A model generated the notes under the pieces. It made no database searches, was not told the origin of the DNA, and worked only from the letters and a program-made list of their open reading frames with translations. The translations under genes and the position numbers were made by a program. Shown piece after piece: positions 41,689 through 50,962 of a stretch of 64,000 nt of DNA. Numbering within the stretch: position 1 is the first letter of the stretch; each line of letters begins with the position of its first letter. The DNA is from Myxococcus xanthus (GTDB taxonomy: Bacteria; Myxococcota; Myxococcia; Myxococcales; Myxococcaceae): positions 9,071,001 to 9,135,000 of the forward strand of contig NZ_CP017174.1 in assembly GCF_006402735.1 (NCBI RefSeq), read 5' to 3'.

Positions 41689-43782
41689 ATGCGAGGAATC
41701 CCGGAGGACATGGCAGCCGACGGCCTGGTAAATACACAACGCTTTCACCTGGAACTCTTGGGCGAAGCCCGGCTCCGGGTCGGCGACACACGCATCCCGC
41801 TGGAGCGGCGGACCGCGGGCGTCCTCGCATGGCTGGCATTGGAAGGCCCTCACCCGAAGTACCGCCTGGCCGGACTCCTGTGGGCAGAGTCCGGGGAGAC
41901 GACCGCGCGCAACAACATGCGACAGCTGCTGCGCCGGCTGCGGCTCGCCTGCGGCTCGGAGCTGGTGCAAGGCACCGACGTCCTCTCGCTGTGTGAGGGC
42001 GTTGTCTCGGACGCCGCCGAACTCCAGGCCCACGTGCTCGCGGGGCGATTCTCGGAAGCCCTCATGCTGGATGGCGTGCTCCTGGGCGCCCTGGAATACG
42101 AAGATTGCTCGGAATTCCAAACATGGTTGGAAGGCGCGCGTGAGCGATTGGACAAGCTTCGCCGCCGGGCCGCCGTGGCGGAGTCGGAGTCGCGGGAGAA
42201 GCGGGGGGACCTGACGGGTGCGCTGGCGCTCGTGGAGCAGCTCCTCACCATGGACCCGTATTCGGAAGAAGCGTGGCGCCGGCTGATGCGGCTGCACTAC
42301 GTGGCGGGCGACCGAATGGCCGCGCTCAACGCCTTCGAGCGGTGCCGCCGCCTGCTGCGCGAGGAGCTGGACACCACGCCGCTGCCGCAGACGGTGGCCC
42401 TGGCGCGCGAAATCGAGCGGGGCCCGCCCGCCCCCAAGCAGGTGCCCCCACCCACGAGCCGGCTGCCCCTGTCCGTGCTCCGGCCACCCGTCCTGGTGGG
42501 CCGCGAGCGCGAGTGGGCGAGGATGGAGGCCGCCTGGGAGGCGGGGCAGACCATCTTCATCTCTGGCGAGCCGGGCGTGGGCAAGACGCGCCTGGCCCAT
42601 GACTTCGCGGCGTCGCGGGGCAGCTACCTGCTGCTGGAGGCGCGGCCCGGCGAACAGAGCGTGCCATACTCCTCGCACGTGCGGCTGGTGCGGCAGATGC
42701 TGGCCCGGGTTCCCGATCCAAACCTGCCGAGCTGGGTGCGGCGCGAGCTGGCGCGCCTGCTGCCGGACCAGGCCGGGCAGGAAGGCCTGCCCCCGCCCAT
42801 GGCGGACGAGGCCGACCGCAGCCGCTTCCTGGAAGCGCAGTGCCAGCTCGTCTACCAGCTCGCGGCCAGCATGGACGCCATGGTGGCCGACGACCTCCAG
42901 TTCATGGACAGCGCCACCGCGGAGTTCGCGGTGCTGATGCTGTCGCGCCGCCACGCGCCCGAGCCCGGCGGCCGTTTCCCGCGCTTCATCGACACCTACC
43001 GGACGGATGAGCTGTCGCCCCAGGCCACCGTCTTCGTCCAGCAATTGGTGACCGCGGGGCTGGCCATCCTGGTGGAGTTGCAGCCCCTGGGCTCCGCTGC
43101 GGTGGGCGCGCTGCTCCAGAGCCTGGAGCTTCCCGGCGCGGAGAAGCTGGTGCAGGACGTGACGCGGCACACCGGTGGCAACCCGCTCTTCATCACCGAG
43201 ACACTGAAGTACCTGCTGGAGACCGGCGGCCTGGAACGCGGCTGGCCCGAACACGTCCCCGCCTCCGGCCGGGGCCAGCAGCTCATCCAGCAGCGGCTGG
43301 AGCGGCTGTCCCCCTCCGCGCTGCTGGTGGCCCGGCTGGCGGCGCTGGCGAAGACGGACTTCACGCTGGAGCTGGCCAGCGAGGTGCTGGAGATGAACCC
43401 GCTGGCGCTCGTCACGCATGTGGCGGAGCTGGAAGGCGCGCAGATTCTGAGGGGCGAGCGCTTCACCAATGACTTGCTCTTCGAGGTGGTGCGCCAGGGC
43501 ATCCCCGGCGCGCTGGGCACGCTGCTCCACCGCCGGCTCGCCGTGGCCCTGGAGCAGCGCGGCGCCGCGCCCGTCGTCGTGGCCCAGCACTGGCTGGACG
43601 GCCACGAGCCACGCCGCGCGGCTCCCTTCCTCGTCTCCGCCGCCAACGCGGAGGCCGCCGCCCTGCGCCACCTGGAGGCCGCCCTGCTCTATCACCGCGC
43701 CGCCGCGCTGCTGGACGAGACGGGCCACGCCGACGAAGCGGCGCTCGTGCGGGGCCGCGTGCGCAACATCCCCACCGCGTAG
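41689..43782 (+). CDS. BTAD/AfsR-like regulator with ATPase domain
   Basis: About 697 residues. The first 240 form a winged-helix plus bacterial transcriptional activator domain (FHLELLGEARLRVGDTRIPLERRTAGVLAWLAL, then LLTMDPYSEEAWRRLMRLHYVAGDRMAALNAFERCRRLL). Then comes an AAA/STAND ATPase (GREREW, Walker A GEPGVGKTRLA, Walker B-like MVADDLQFMD). A helical C-terminus follows. Such proteins switch on specialised-metabolite or degradative genes. The start is uncertain: ATG at 41689 or at 41710, the latter 3 bases from GGAGG. Divergent from the monooxygenase gene with 207 bases between. Confidence 0.85.
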   Translation: MRGIPEDMAADGLVNTQRFHLELLGEARLRVGDTRIPLERRTAGVLAWLALEGPHPKYRLAGLLWAESGETTARNNMRQLLRRLRLACGSELVQGTDVLSLCEGVVSDAAELQAHVLAGRFSEALMLDGVLLGALEYEDCSEFQTWLEGARERLDKLRRRAAVAESESREKRGDLTGALALVEQLLTMDPYSEEAWRRLMRLHYVAGDRMAALNAFERCRRLLREELDTTPLPQTVALAREIERGPPAPKQVPPPTSRLPLSVLRPPVLVGREREWARMEAAWEAGQTIFISGEPGVGKTRLAHDFAASRGSYLLLEARPGEQSVPYSSHVRLVRQMLARVPDPNLPSWVRRELARLLPDQAGQEGLPPPMADEADRSRFLEAQCQLVYQLAASMDAMVADDLQFMDSATAEFAVLMLSRRHAPEPGGRFPRFIDTYRTDELSPQATVFVQQLVTAGLAILVELQPLGSAAVGALLQSLELPGAEKLVQDVTRHTGGNPLFITETLKYLLETGGLERGWPEHVPASGRGQQLIQQRLERLSPSALLVARLAALAKTDFTLELASEVLEMNPLALVTHVAELEGAQILRGERFTNDLLFEVVRQGIPGALGTLLHRRLAVALEQRGAAPVVVAQHWLDGHEPRRAAPFLVSAANAEAAALRHLEAALLYHRAAALLDETGHADEAALVRGRVRNIPTA

Positions 43783-43797
43783 CTGGGCCGGCTCGGC

Positions 43798-44703
43798 TCA
43801 GCGAGGTGCCGCCGTCACCTCGCGCGCCACGTCCAGGAAGGCGCGGAAGGCGGGCGACACCTGCGCGCGGCTGGGGAAGTAGAGGAAGAAACCCTCCACA
43901 CGCGCCGCGTAGGGCTCCAACACCAGGCGCAAGGTGCCGCGCGCCAGCTCCGCCTCCACGGACGGCTCGAACACGTAGGCGAGCCCCAGGCCCGCTTCCG
44001 CCAGCCCCACGTGCGCCTTCCAATGCGCGCTGACGAACGGCCCGCGCACCGGCACGCGCCAGCTGCGCTGCCCGCGCTCCAGCTCCCACTGGTAGATGGA
44101 GCCCGTCGTCTCGGAGCGGATGCAGAGACAGTCGTGCGCTAGCAAATCCCTGGGCCGCTCGGGCGTGCCCCGCCGCTCGAGGTACGCGGGCGCGCCCACC
44201 ACGACGAAGCGGAAGCCGCCCGACAGGCGCACCTGCACCATGTCGCGCTCCAGCGCTTCCGACATGCGGATGCCGGCATCCAGCCCCTCCGCCACCACGT
44301 CCACCAGCCGGTCCTCCACGCGCAGGTCCACCTCCACGCGCGGATGGAGCTGGAGGAAGCGCGCCAGGATGGGCGTCACCACGGGCGTGACGGCGACGGT
44401 GGGCACGGTGAGACGCACCGAACCAGACACCTCGCCCGGCTGGGCGGTGGCCGTCTTCAGGGCATCGAGCGCCTGCTCCACCGGCGGCCCGGCGGACTCC
44501 AGCAGGCGGCGGCCCGCGTCCGTGAGGGACACACTGCGCGTGGTGCGGGTGAGCAGCACCACGCCCAGCCGCGTCTCCAGCTGCCGGACTGACTGGCTCA
44601 GCGCGGACGCGGACACGCCCAACTCCGTGGCTGCCGCGGCGAAGCTGCGCTTGCGGCCTACCACCAGGAAGGCATTCAGGGCGTTGAGCGGCGTGAAGGC
44701 CAT
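43798..44703 (-). CDS. LysR-type transcriptional regulator
   Basis: A 301-residue LysR protein (NAFLVVGRKRSFAAAATELGVSASALSQSVRQLETRLGVVLL, about residues 10-51) with a co-inducer domain. It is close to the group that controls efflux or oxidoreductase genes (YafC/DmlR-like). It is divergent from the zinc alcohol dehydrogenase gene with 118 bases between, so regulation of that gene is likely. It converges on the BTAD regulator with 15 bases between stops. Confidence 0.93.
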   Translation of the reverse strand: MAFTPLNALNAFLVVGRKRSFAAAATELGVSASALSQSVRQLETRLGVVLLTRTTRSVSLTDAGRRLLESAGPPVEQALDALKTATAQPGEVSGSVRLTVPTVAVTPVVTPILARFLQLHPRVEVDLRVEDRLVDVVAEGLDAGIRMSEALERDMVQVRLSGGFRFVVVGAPAYLERRGTPERPRDLLAHDCLCIRSETTGSIYQWELERGQRSWRVPVRGPFVSAHWKAHVGLAEAGLGLAYVFEPSVEAELARGTLRLVLEPYAARVEGFFLYFPSRAQVSPAFRAFLDVAREVTAAPR

Positions 44704-44821
44704 TGTGAAGATTTCCTAACCAGCGCGTCCCGATTTCACCTGTTTCGCGCGAGCGAGAGCGGGCGCATATTCCGTTCCGCCGAGCAGTGACAACACTTCA
44801 AGCGCCAGGAGAGCACCCCTC

Positions 44822-45871
44822 ATGATTCCCGTTCGCGGCTACGCCGCCCAGGACGCGAAGTCCCCCCTCGCCCCGTTCCAGTTCGAGCGCCGCGAGCCCG
44901 GCCCCAGCGACGTGCAGATTGAAATCCTCTACTGCGGCGTCTGCCACTCCGACCTGCACCAGGCGCGCGACGAATGGGGCGGCTCCCTGTTCCCCATGGT
45001 GCCCGGCCACGAAATCATCGGCCGCGTGGTCCGCGTGGGGGACCAGGTCAAGAAGGTCAAGGTCGGAGACATGGCGGGCGTCGGCTGCATGGTCGACTCC
45101 TGCCGCACCTGCCCCAGCTGCCAGGAAGGCCTGGAGCAGTACTGCGACAAGGGCAACATCCAGACGTACAACGGCAAGGAGAAGGACGGGCGGACGGCAA
45201 CTCAGGGCGGCTACAGCGAGGCCATCGTCGTGGACGAGGCCTTCACGCTGAGGATTCCGGAGAACCTGGACCCGGCCGCCGCCGCGCCGCTGCTGTGCGC
45301 CGGCATCACCACGTACTCGCCGCTGCGGCACTGGAAGGTGCAACCGGGTCAGCGCGTGGGCGTGGTGGGCCTGGGCGGGCTGGGTCACATGGGCGTGAAG
45401 CTGGCCAAGGCTATGGGCGCTCACGTCACCGTCTTCAGCCACACCGACCGCAAGAAGCAGGACGCCGCGCGCCTGGGCGCGGACGCCGTCGTGGTGTCCT
45501 CGAACAAGGAGGAGATGGCCGCGCAGACGGGCAGGTTCGACTTCATCCTCGACACCGTCTCCGCGCAGCACGACCTCAACGCGTACCTGCGGCTGCTGCG
45601 CCGGGACGGCCACCTGGTCCTCGTCGGCGCCCCGGAGAAGTCGCTCGACGTCCGCCCCTTCTCCCTCATCCCCATGCGGCGGAGCTTCTCGGGCTCGATG
45701 ATTGGGGGTATCCAGGAAACACAGGAAATGATAGACTTCTGCGGCAAGCACAACATCGTCTCCGACATCGAGCTGATTTCCATCCAGCAGGTGAACGACG
45801 CCTATGAGCGGCTGCTGAAGGGAGACGTGAAGTACCGGTTCGTCATCGACCTCGCGAGTCTGCGGAAGTAG
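44822..45871 (+). CDS. Zinc-dependent alcohol dehydrogenase (YahK/CAD-like)
   Basis: The 349-residue medium-chain dehydrogenase has the catalytic zinc motif CGVCHSD, GHE in VPGHEIIGRV, and the structural zinc cysteines CRTCPSCQEGLEQYC. The Rossmann motif is VGLGGLGHMGVK. It reduces aldehydes with NADPH or oxidises alcohols, as in the CAD/YahK group. The ATG follows CAGGAG. Probably controlled by the divergent LysR protein. A small inverted repeat GGGAGC/GCTCCC (45878-45893) right after the stop may be its terminator. Confidence 0.95.
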   Translation: MIPVRGYAAQDAKSPLAPFQFERREPGPSDVQIEILYCGVCHSDLHQARDEWGGSLFPMVPGHEIIGRVVRVGDQVKKVKVGDMAGVGCMVDSCRTCPSCQEGLEQYCDKGNIQTYNGKEKDGRTATQGGYSEAIVVDEAFTLRIPENLDPAAAAPLLCAGITTYSPLRHWKVQPGQRVGVVGLGGLGHMGVKLAKAMGAHVTVFSHTDRKKQDAARLGADAVVVSSNKEEMAAQTGRFDFILDTVSAQHDLNAYLRLLRRDGHLVLVGAPEKSLDVRPFSLIPMRRSFSGSMIGGIQETQEMIDFCGKHNIVSDIELISIQQVNDAYERLLKGDVKYRFVIDLASLRK

Positions 45872-46048
45872 CCGCCCGGGAGCTCCGGCTCCCACCTCGC
45901 GGGACAACAGCCGCCAGGCAACGACTGCCCCGGCTCGAAGTCGCGCCCCGCCCACCGGCCTTGGAGGGCAGGACAGTGCACGCCATTGCACATCGTCCTG
46001 CCCCACTGGTCAGGTGCCTGCTCGCCGTTCGGTGCGAATTCTCAGAGC

Positions 46049-46342
46049 ATGACTACGACGATTGCGCAGGCCGGTTTCGTGAAGGTGACGTCCCCGTACC
46101 CCGAGGAGCAAGAGCTGCTGGATCCGGCGCTCGCCGCCCCCACGCCCCAGAAGGCAGCCCAGCTTCGCCAGAAGGCGAGCCATTGGCTCAGCCGTGCACA
46201 GAAGGAGCTGCACGACGCCATCTTCGCGCGGGACGGCTCGGAGGCCGGACTGGACCGTTATGCCAGCGCCCGCGCGGAGCTCGACTCGGCGGAGACGTGG
46301 GCCCTGCGCGTCGCGGAAGCCTTCTCCATGCGCCGTGATTGA
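46049..46342 (+). CDS. Small helical hypothetical protein
   Basis: A 97-residue protein (MTTTIAQAGFVKVTSPYPEE...) is largely alpha-helical and charged, with a Lys/Ala/Glu-rich middle (KAAQLRQKASHWLSRAQKELHDAIF) and a helix RYASARAELDSAETWALRVAEAF. No family recognised. The ATG at 46049 was chosen over upstream in-frame codons because composition changes there. The isolated gene converges with the acyltransferase. Confidence 0.6.
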   Translation: MTTTIAQAGFVKVTSPYPEEQELLDPALAAPTPQKAAQLRQKASHWLSRAQKELHDAIFARDGSEAGLDRYASARAELDSAETWALRVAEAFSMRRD

Positions 46343-46396
46343 CGACGAGCCGGGAGCCCTGGCGCCGGACCGTGGCGCCGGGCACCCCAGCGGACG

Positions 46397-47647
46397 TTAC
46401 GCCACCCGGGCGGGAGCCTCTGGCCTTTCGGCCTGGGCGCCCTCCGTCAGCGGCGCCGTCAGCGGCGCCGGAGCGGGGCGCTGGCCGTAGGGGAAGTGGT
46501 CCTTGAGCTTCAGCATGTGCTTCTCGAAGAGGTTCCAGCTCACCAGCGCGAGCCCCAGCGAGAGCCCCGCGGCCACCACGTAGAACACCAACTGCATGGG
46601 CATGTCCGAGCCCGCCACCGTCTTCAGCGGCGTCTTCAGCACCGTGCGGCGCAGGATGGCGTCCAGCGGCGAGTGGATGAGGTAGATGGCGTAGCTGTAC
46701 TTGCCGAAGGTGAGCAGCAGCCGCGTCGTGAGGAAGCGGTGCAGGACGTGGCCCTTGGAGACGGCCACCGCCTTGTACACGCACACGGCGTAGAGCACGG
46801 CGATGGCGGTGTAGCCGCCCGTGCGCTTCACCAGCTCGAAGGTGGGGCCCACCGGCAGCACCACCAGCGCGAGCACCACCGGCACCGAGGCCCAGGCCGC
46901 CCAGCGCATCCACGGGAACGCCTTCAGGCCCAGCCCTTCCGGGTGGCGCAGCGCCATCGCGAGCAGGCCGCCCATCGCCAGCGAGTCCACGCGGCAGAAC
47001 GTCACCACGTAGGTGCTCTCGATGCTGGCCCCGTACAGCGTGAGCCCCACGCGCACCAGGATGGCCATGGCGATGGTGCCCAGGCACAACCGGATGGCGC
47101 CCCGGTACGACACCGCGGCGATGAGGAAGGGCCAGACGATGTAGAACTGCTCCTCGATGGCCAGCGACCACACCACGCCGAGGATGGGGTGCGTGGTGTC
47201 CACCCACAGCTGGTAGAAGTTGGAGAGGTACAGCAGGTACCAGACGGCGCCGTCGGTGGTGATGCGCTCGTCCAGGCCCAGCCGGCCCGCCAGCGACGGC
47301 AGCACCAGGAACGACACCGCCAACGCCAGGTAGTAGAGCGGGAAGATGCGCAGGAAGCGGCGCATGTAGAAGTTGCGGAAGAAGTACGGCTGCCCCTTCG
47401 CCTCCCAGAGGATGCCGGTGATGAGGAAGCCGGAGAGGACGAAGAACAGGTCCACGCCCGTCCATCCGGCGCCGGCCAGCCACCACGTCACGCGTCCCGC
47501 CACGCTCTGGTCGCTCAGGTGGGTCGTGTGGAAGAACACCACCAGCAGGACGGCGAGGCCTCGCACACCGTCCAGCACGGGCAGGTGGCCCTGCAGGCGC
47601 GGAGCGTGCGCCGTGGGTGCATCCACACGGCCAGAGTTCAAGGACAT
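46397..47647 (-). CDS. Acyltransferase family 3 membrane protein
   Basis: A 416-residue protein has about ten hydrophobic helices. The family motifs are LDGVRGLAVLLVVFFH (with the catalytic His), FFVLSGFLITG, RRFLRIFPLYY and SLAIEEQFY. It transfers acyl groups from a cytoplasmic donor to sugars or polysaccharides at the membrane, as in exopolysaccharide or LPS O-acetylation. The ATG at 47647 directly precedes the first segment. The C-terminal 30 residues are Pro/Ala-rich. It is divergent from the sigma factor gene. Confidence 0.94.
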   Translation of the reverse strand: MSLNSGRVDAPTAHAPRLQGHLPVLDGVRGLAVLLVVFFHTTHLSDQSVAGRVTWWLAGAGWTGVDLFFVLSGFLITGILWEAKGQPYFFRNFYMRRFLRIFPLYYLALAVSFLVLPSLAGRLGLDERITTDGAVWYLLYLSNFYQLWVDTTHPILGVVWSLAIEEQFYIVWPFLIAAVSYRGAIRLCLGTIAMAILVRVGLTLYGASIESTYVVTFCRVDSLAMGGLLAMALRHPEGLGLKAFPWMRWAAWASVPVVLALVVLPVGPTFELVKRTGGYTAIAVLYAVCVYKAVAVSKGHVLHRFLTTRLLLTFGKYSYAIYLIHSPLDAILRRTVLKTPLKTVAGSDMPMQLVFYVVAAGLSLGLALVSWNLFEKHMLKLKDHFPYGQRPAPAPLTAPLTEGAQAERPEAPARVA

Positions 47648-47824
47648 GAAAGTTCTCTTACCAACAACGACTGTCATTCAACAAGACCACCACCCGGCGT
47701 GCGTGGGATTGCGATGCGGGGTGTCCGTCCTGCCACCAGGCAGCCATGCGCGGGAAAAATGCACGCGCGCGTGAAACTCCCGGGCCGCTCGTGACACCTT
47801 CGTGCCGTGGCCCTCCTTTCCGCG

Positions 47825-48421
47825 ATGAAAATGGTGCTAGCAGGTGCGCCCCCGTCCGACACGGACCGGGAGCGGACGCTGCTGCGCCGGGCGCGCACGG
47901 GTGACCCCGCGGCCTTCCGCTGGTTGTTCGAACGGCACGCCGCGGGGGTGTGGCGCTTCTTGAAGGATTTGCTGCGCGACGAGGCCGCGGCGGACGAAGC
48001 CACGCAGGAGACCTTCGTCCGCGCCCACGCGCGGCTGGGCGCGCTTCGCGACGAGGACCGGCTGGGCGCGTGGCTGCTGGGCATCGCCCGGCACGTGTAC
48101 CTGGAGTCACTGCGGCACCGGGGCGTCCACGTGGACATGGACGATGAAGTCCATGGCAGCCAGGTGGAGGCGGTGCTGCCCACGCCCACGCCAGAGGACC
48201 TGCTCCTGGACCGGGAACTGGAAGGACTGCTGGCGGGCGCGCTGGGGACGCTGCGCGAGGACCGGCGCGCGGCGCTGCTGCTGCGCATCGACCACGGCCT
48301 GCCCTACGAGGAGATTTCAGCGGTGATGGGCTGGTCGCTCCAGAAGGTGAAGAACGAAATCCACCGCGCGCGGCTCCAACTGCGCGAGCACCTGGCCGCA
48401 CACGTTGGAGGCCACTCATGA
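47825..48421 (+). CDS. ECF RNA polymerase sigma factor
   Basis: A 198-residue sigma factor with region 2 (GDPAAFRWLFERHAAGVWRFLKDLL, ADEATQETFVRAHARL) and region 4 (LREDRRAALLLRIDHGLPYEEISAVMGWSLQKVKNEIHRAR). It overlaps the anti-sigma gene by ATGA and should direct a small regulon when the anti-sigma releases it. The ATG at 47825 was taken; a GTG six codons upstream is possible. Confidence 0.93.
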   Translation: MKMVLAGAPPSDTDRERTLLRRARTGDPAAFRWLFERHAAGVWRFLKDLLRDEAAADEATQETFVRAHARLGALRDEDRLGAWLLGIARHVYLESLRHRGVHVDMDDEVHGSQVEAVLPTPTPEDLLLDRELEGLLAGALGTLREDRRAALLLRIDHGLPYEEISAVMGWSLQKVKNEIHRARLQLREHLAAHVGGHS

Positions 48422-48906
48422 GCGCTTGTCGCGAAACCGAACTGGACGCGCTGCTGGCCGACGAACTCTCCCCCGAGGACGCCGCGCGCGTCTGCGCTCA
48501 CACCCAGGCCTGCCCCGCCTGTCAGCACGCGCTGAGTTGGCTGCGCGCGGAGCGGGGGTGGATGGCGCAGCGAGCGCGGCGCATGCCGGCGCGGCCCGCC
48601 CTGGACTTCGCCGCGTTGGAGTCCCGGCTGCGAAAGCCCGTGGTGCCCGCCGCCCCGAAGGTCAGCTGGATGCACTGGGGGAAGATGCTGACCGCCGCCC
48701 TGGCGTCGGTGGCCTTCGTGAGCATCACCACGCTCCAGGTGACGCGCCTCCCAAGCGCCGACGAGCCCTGGTCCCGGAACGACGCGCGCACCACCGCCAC
48801 CCGGACCGTCGACTGGTGTGACGACCCTTCACGGGAAGCCGTGGCGGCGCTGGAAGCCCTGGTGGGGGCGTGCCTGGTGGCCTCCCCCTTGATAACCCTG
48901 CGCTGA
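48418..48906 (+). CDS. Zinc-finger anti-sigma factor with one transmembrane helix
   Basis: The 162-residue protein has an N-terminal HxxxCxxC zinc motif (CAHTQACPAC) of the anti-sigma (zf-HC2) family. A middle linker, one transmembrane helix (MLTAALASVAFVSITTL, near residues 90-107) and a periplasmic tail with Cys residues (WCDDP, GACLV) follow. It overlaps the sigma gene and binds it at the inner membrane. The two periplasmic cysteines could sense redox state; this is inference. Confidence 0.9.
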   Translation: MSACRETELDALLADELSPEDAARVCAHTQACPACQHALSWLRAERGWMAQRARRMPARPALDFAALESRLRKPVVPAAPKVSWMHWGKMLTAALASVAFVSITTLQVTRLPSADEPWSRNDARTTATRTVDWCDDPSREAVAALEALVGACLVASPLITLR

Positions 48907-48922
48907 CGCCGGCCGCGGTGAC

Positions 48923-50728
48923 CTACGGCGCCGGAGGCAGCCGGCTCTCGGCATAGTCGATGGCCTCCACCGCCTGCACCAGGCCGTTGCCGTAGTTCGG
49001 ATCCCACCCGGTCGGCCCCAAATCCCTGGCCGTATTGAGCAGGGCGTCGCGCACCATCTCCGCATTGAGCCGCTGGGGATTCACGCTCCACACCAACGCC
49101 GCCACCCCGGCCACGTGCGGTGTCGACATGGAGGTGCCCGTCTGCAGCGTGTAGTCCAGGCCGGAGACGTCCAACGTCACGTCCTGTCCCATGAGCTCGC
49201 GGAGTACGTTGGCCGACTCCAAGGACACGGAGACGGTGGGCACCCACAGCTTGGACGGCCCGTTGAGGGTGAAGTTGCCCGTGCCCTCCTCCGCGGTGTG
49301 GTTGCCGATGATGACGGCCTTCGCTCCGGCACGGATGGCGTTGCGCACCTTCTCCTCGAAGAGGATGCCGCCGCCGCGGTCCACGTAGGCGACGAAGCCA
49401 TCACAGGTGGCGGCCTCTCCACAGTCGGAGACGCTGCTGCCCAGGCCGCAGTTCACCAGCCGCCCCGAATAGGCGCCCACGGCCGAGAACTCCAGGGGGT
49501 TGGACACGAACTGCTGGCTGCTCGCGGCCACCTCGCCATACGGCGCCCCGCCGATGATGGTGGCGCTCAACACGCCCACGCCGGGGGCCACCAGATTGAT
49601 GCCCAGGCCGTACTGGGAGAAGCTGGCCCACTCCTCTGCGAAGGTCACCGCTCCCACGCCCACCACGGAGTCGTACCTGGCCGGGAAGGCCACCTCGCCC
49701 GCGCCGGAGTTGCCCGTCGCCGCGATGGCCAGCACGCCATTCGCCTTGGCCTGATTGAAGGCCAGCTCCTCGGCATCGCTTTTCGACCCGGCGCCCAGCG
49801 ACAGCGACACGATGTTCGCCCCCTGCTCCTGGCACCACTGAAGCGCGGCGATGACATTCACGGTGTCACCCGTGCCGCGCTCGTTCAGCACCCGCGCGAT
49901 GAGCAGCGACGCGGTGGGGGCCACGCCCACCGTGCCGTTGGGGTCCTCGCCCAGCCGCACCCGGCCGCCCCCGCCCAGCTGCGCGGCGATGGTGGCCGCG
50001 GTGTGCGTGCCGTGTCCGCCGCCCCACAGCAGCACGTTGCCCTTCGAGTCGACCTGCGCGTCCAGCGCCAGCGAGTTGGCGGACCCGCTGATGAAGTCCT
50101 TGCCCCCGATGAAGGCGGCCTGCAGCTCCGGGTGGCGGTTGTCCCAACCACTGTCGATGACGCACACCTTGATGCCCGTGCCTGAAGGCCGGCCCGGGTC
50201 AAGAGCCCCGTCGTTGTCGGCGTCCCAGACCAGGTTGGCCTGCACCATCTTCAGGCCCTCGGTGTACTCCCCCACGGAGCCCACGGTGTTGGGGGGCGGC
50301 CGCGGCTCCGCGCCCAGCCACGACTGCGCGGGCAGCGGTGGCCGCGACATGCCGAGCGCGTACACCGGACGGTTGGGCGACACCGACACCACGTCCGGAT
50401 TCCGGGCGAGCGCCGCGCGCGCCTCGGGAGATACCCGGGCGGACAGCATGTTCAGCGACGGGACGCGCTGCTTCACCTGGCCTCCAGCGCGCGTCACCTC
50501 GTTGGCGAAAGCATCCGTGTTGGCCTGCGCGGAGGCGAAGACGCGCTGCCGGAAGGCGATGATGACGTCCTCCGTGCCATCGTCCGTCAGGGCCGCCTCG
50601 CTTCGCGCCGCGGACACCACCGTCGGCAACTGGGACATCCCCTCGGTACCGGGGCACGCCTTGGGCTCCTGCTCCGAGCCACATGCCATCAGCCCCCCGA
50701 CCAGACCCAGCCAGACGCAACGCTTCAT
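48923..50728 (-). CDS. Secreted subtilisin-like serine protease, lipoprotein
   Basis: The 601-residue protein has a lipoprotein signal (GGLMAC, Cys 16) and an N-terminal inhibitor I9-like propeptide (about 45-120). The S8 catalytic domain has Asp192 in CVIDSGWD, His242 in GHGTHTA and Ser533 in GTSMSTPHVAG. A protease-associated (PA)-like insert (about residues 400-500) holds a disulfide-capable CGLGSSVSDCGEAATC. It degrades extracellular proteins or prey. Converges with the anti-sigma gene 16 bases apart. Upstream is a GAACGGAAG/CTTCCGTTC dyad (50804-50829). Confidence 0.94.
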   Translation of the reverse strand: MKRCVWLGLVGGLMACGSEQEPKACPGTEGMSQLPTVVSAARSEAALTDDGTEDVIIAFRQRVFASAQANTDAFANEVTRAGGQVKQRVPSLNMLSARVSPEARAALARNPDVVSVSPNRPVYALGMSRPPLPAQSWLGAEPRPPPNTVGSVGEYTEGLKMVQANLVWDADNDGALDPGRPSGTGIKVCVIDSGWDNRHPELQAAFIGGKDFISGSANSLALDAQVDSKGNVLLWGGGHGTHTAATIAAQLGGGGRVRLGEDPNGTVGVAPTASLLIARVLNERGTGDTVNVIAALQWCQEQGANIVSLSLGAGSKSDAEELAFNQAKANGVLAIAATGNSGAGEVAFPARYDSVVGVGAVTFAEEWASFSQYGLGINLVAPGVGVLSATIIGGAPYGEVAASSQQFVSNPLEFSAVGAYSGRLVNCGLGSSVSDCGEAATCDGFVAYVDRGGGILFEEKVRNAIRAGAKAVIIGNHTAEEGTGNFTLNGPSKLWVPTVSVSLESANVLRELMGQDVTLDVSGLDYTLQTGTSMSTPHVAGVAALVWSVNPQRLNAEMVRDALLNTARDLGPTGWDPNYGNGLVQAVEAIDYAESRLPPAP

Positions 50729-50803
50729 TTCACGCTCCTCGAGTGCCCGTCCAGCAGGCGTCGTACGTCACGGCGCGGCTGATGGATTTCCAGGGACGCG
50801 CAT

Positions 50804-50829
50804 GAACGGAAGGACACCTGCTTCCGTTC
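50804..50829. promoter_or_regulatory. 9-base inverted repeat upstream of the subtilase gene
   Basis: GAACGGAAG (50804-50812) and CTTCCGTTC (50821-50829) are perfect inverted arms around an 8-base spacer, 75 bases before the protease ATG. It could be an operator of the protease gene. It could also be a second terminator for the upstream glpD-like gene. Confidence 0.4.
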
Positions 50830-50932
50830 CCGGAGCGCAAGTTAACCACGTCAGCGAATCGGCCGCTCGCGCCCCTGTTCGTGGCAGGACGTGCTGGGCA
50901 AGCAGCCGATGGGTGCGGCCGTGAGCCAGCGA

Positions 50933-50954
50933 ACGCTCCACTGAGGGGGAGCGT
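50933..50954 (-). terminator. Hairpin after the GlpD-like gene
   Basis: ACGCTCC (50933-50939) pairs with GGAGCGT (50948-50954) around 8 bases, nine bases past the stop of the minus-strand glycerol-3-phosphate dehydrogenase gene. No strong T-run follows on that strand. Confidence 0.5.
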
Positions 50955-50962
50955 CCGCCCTT

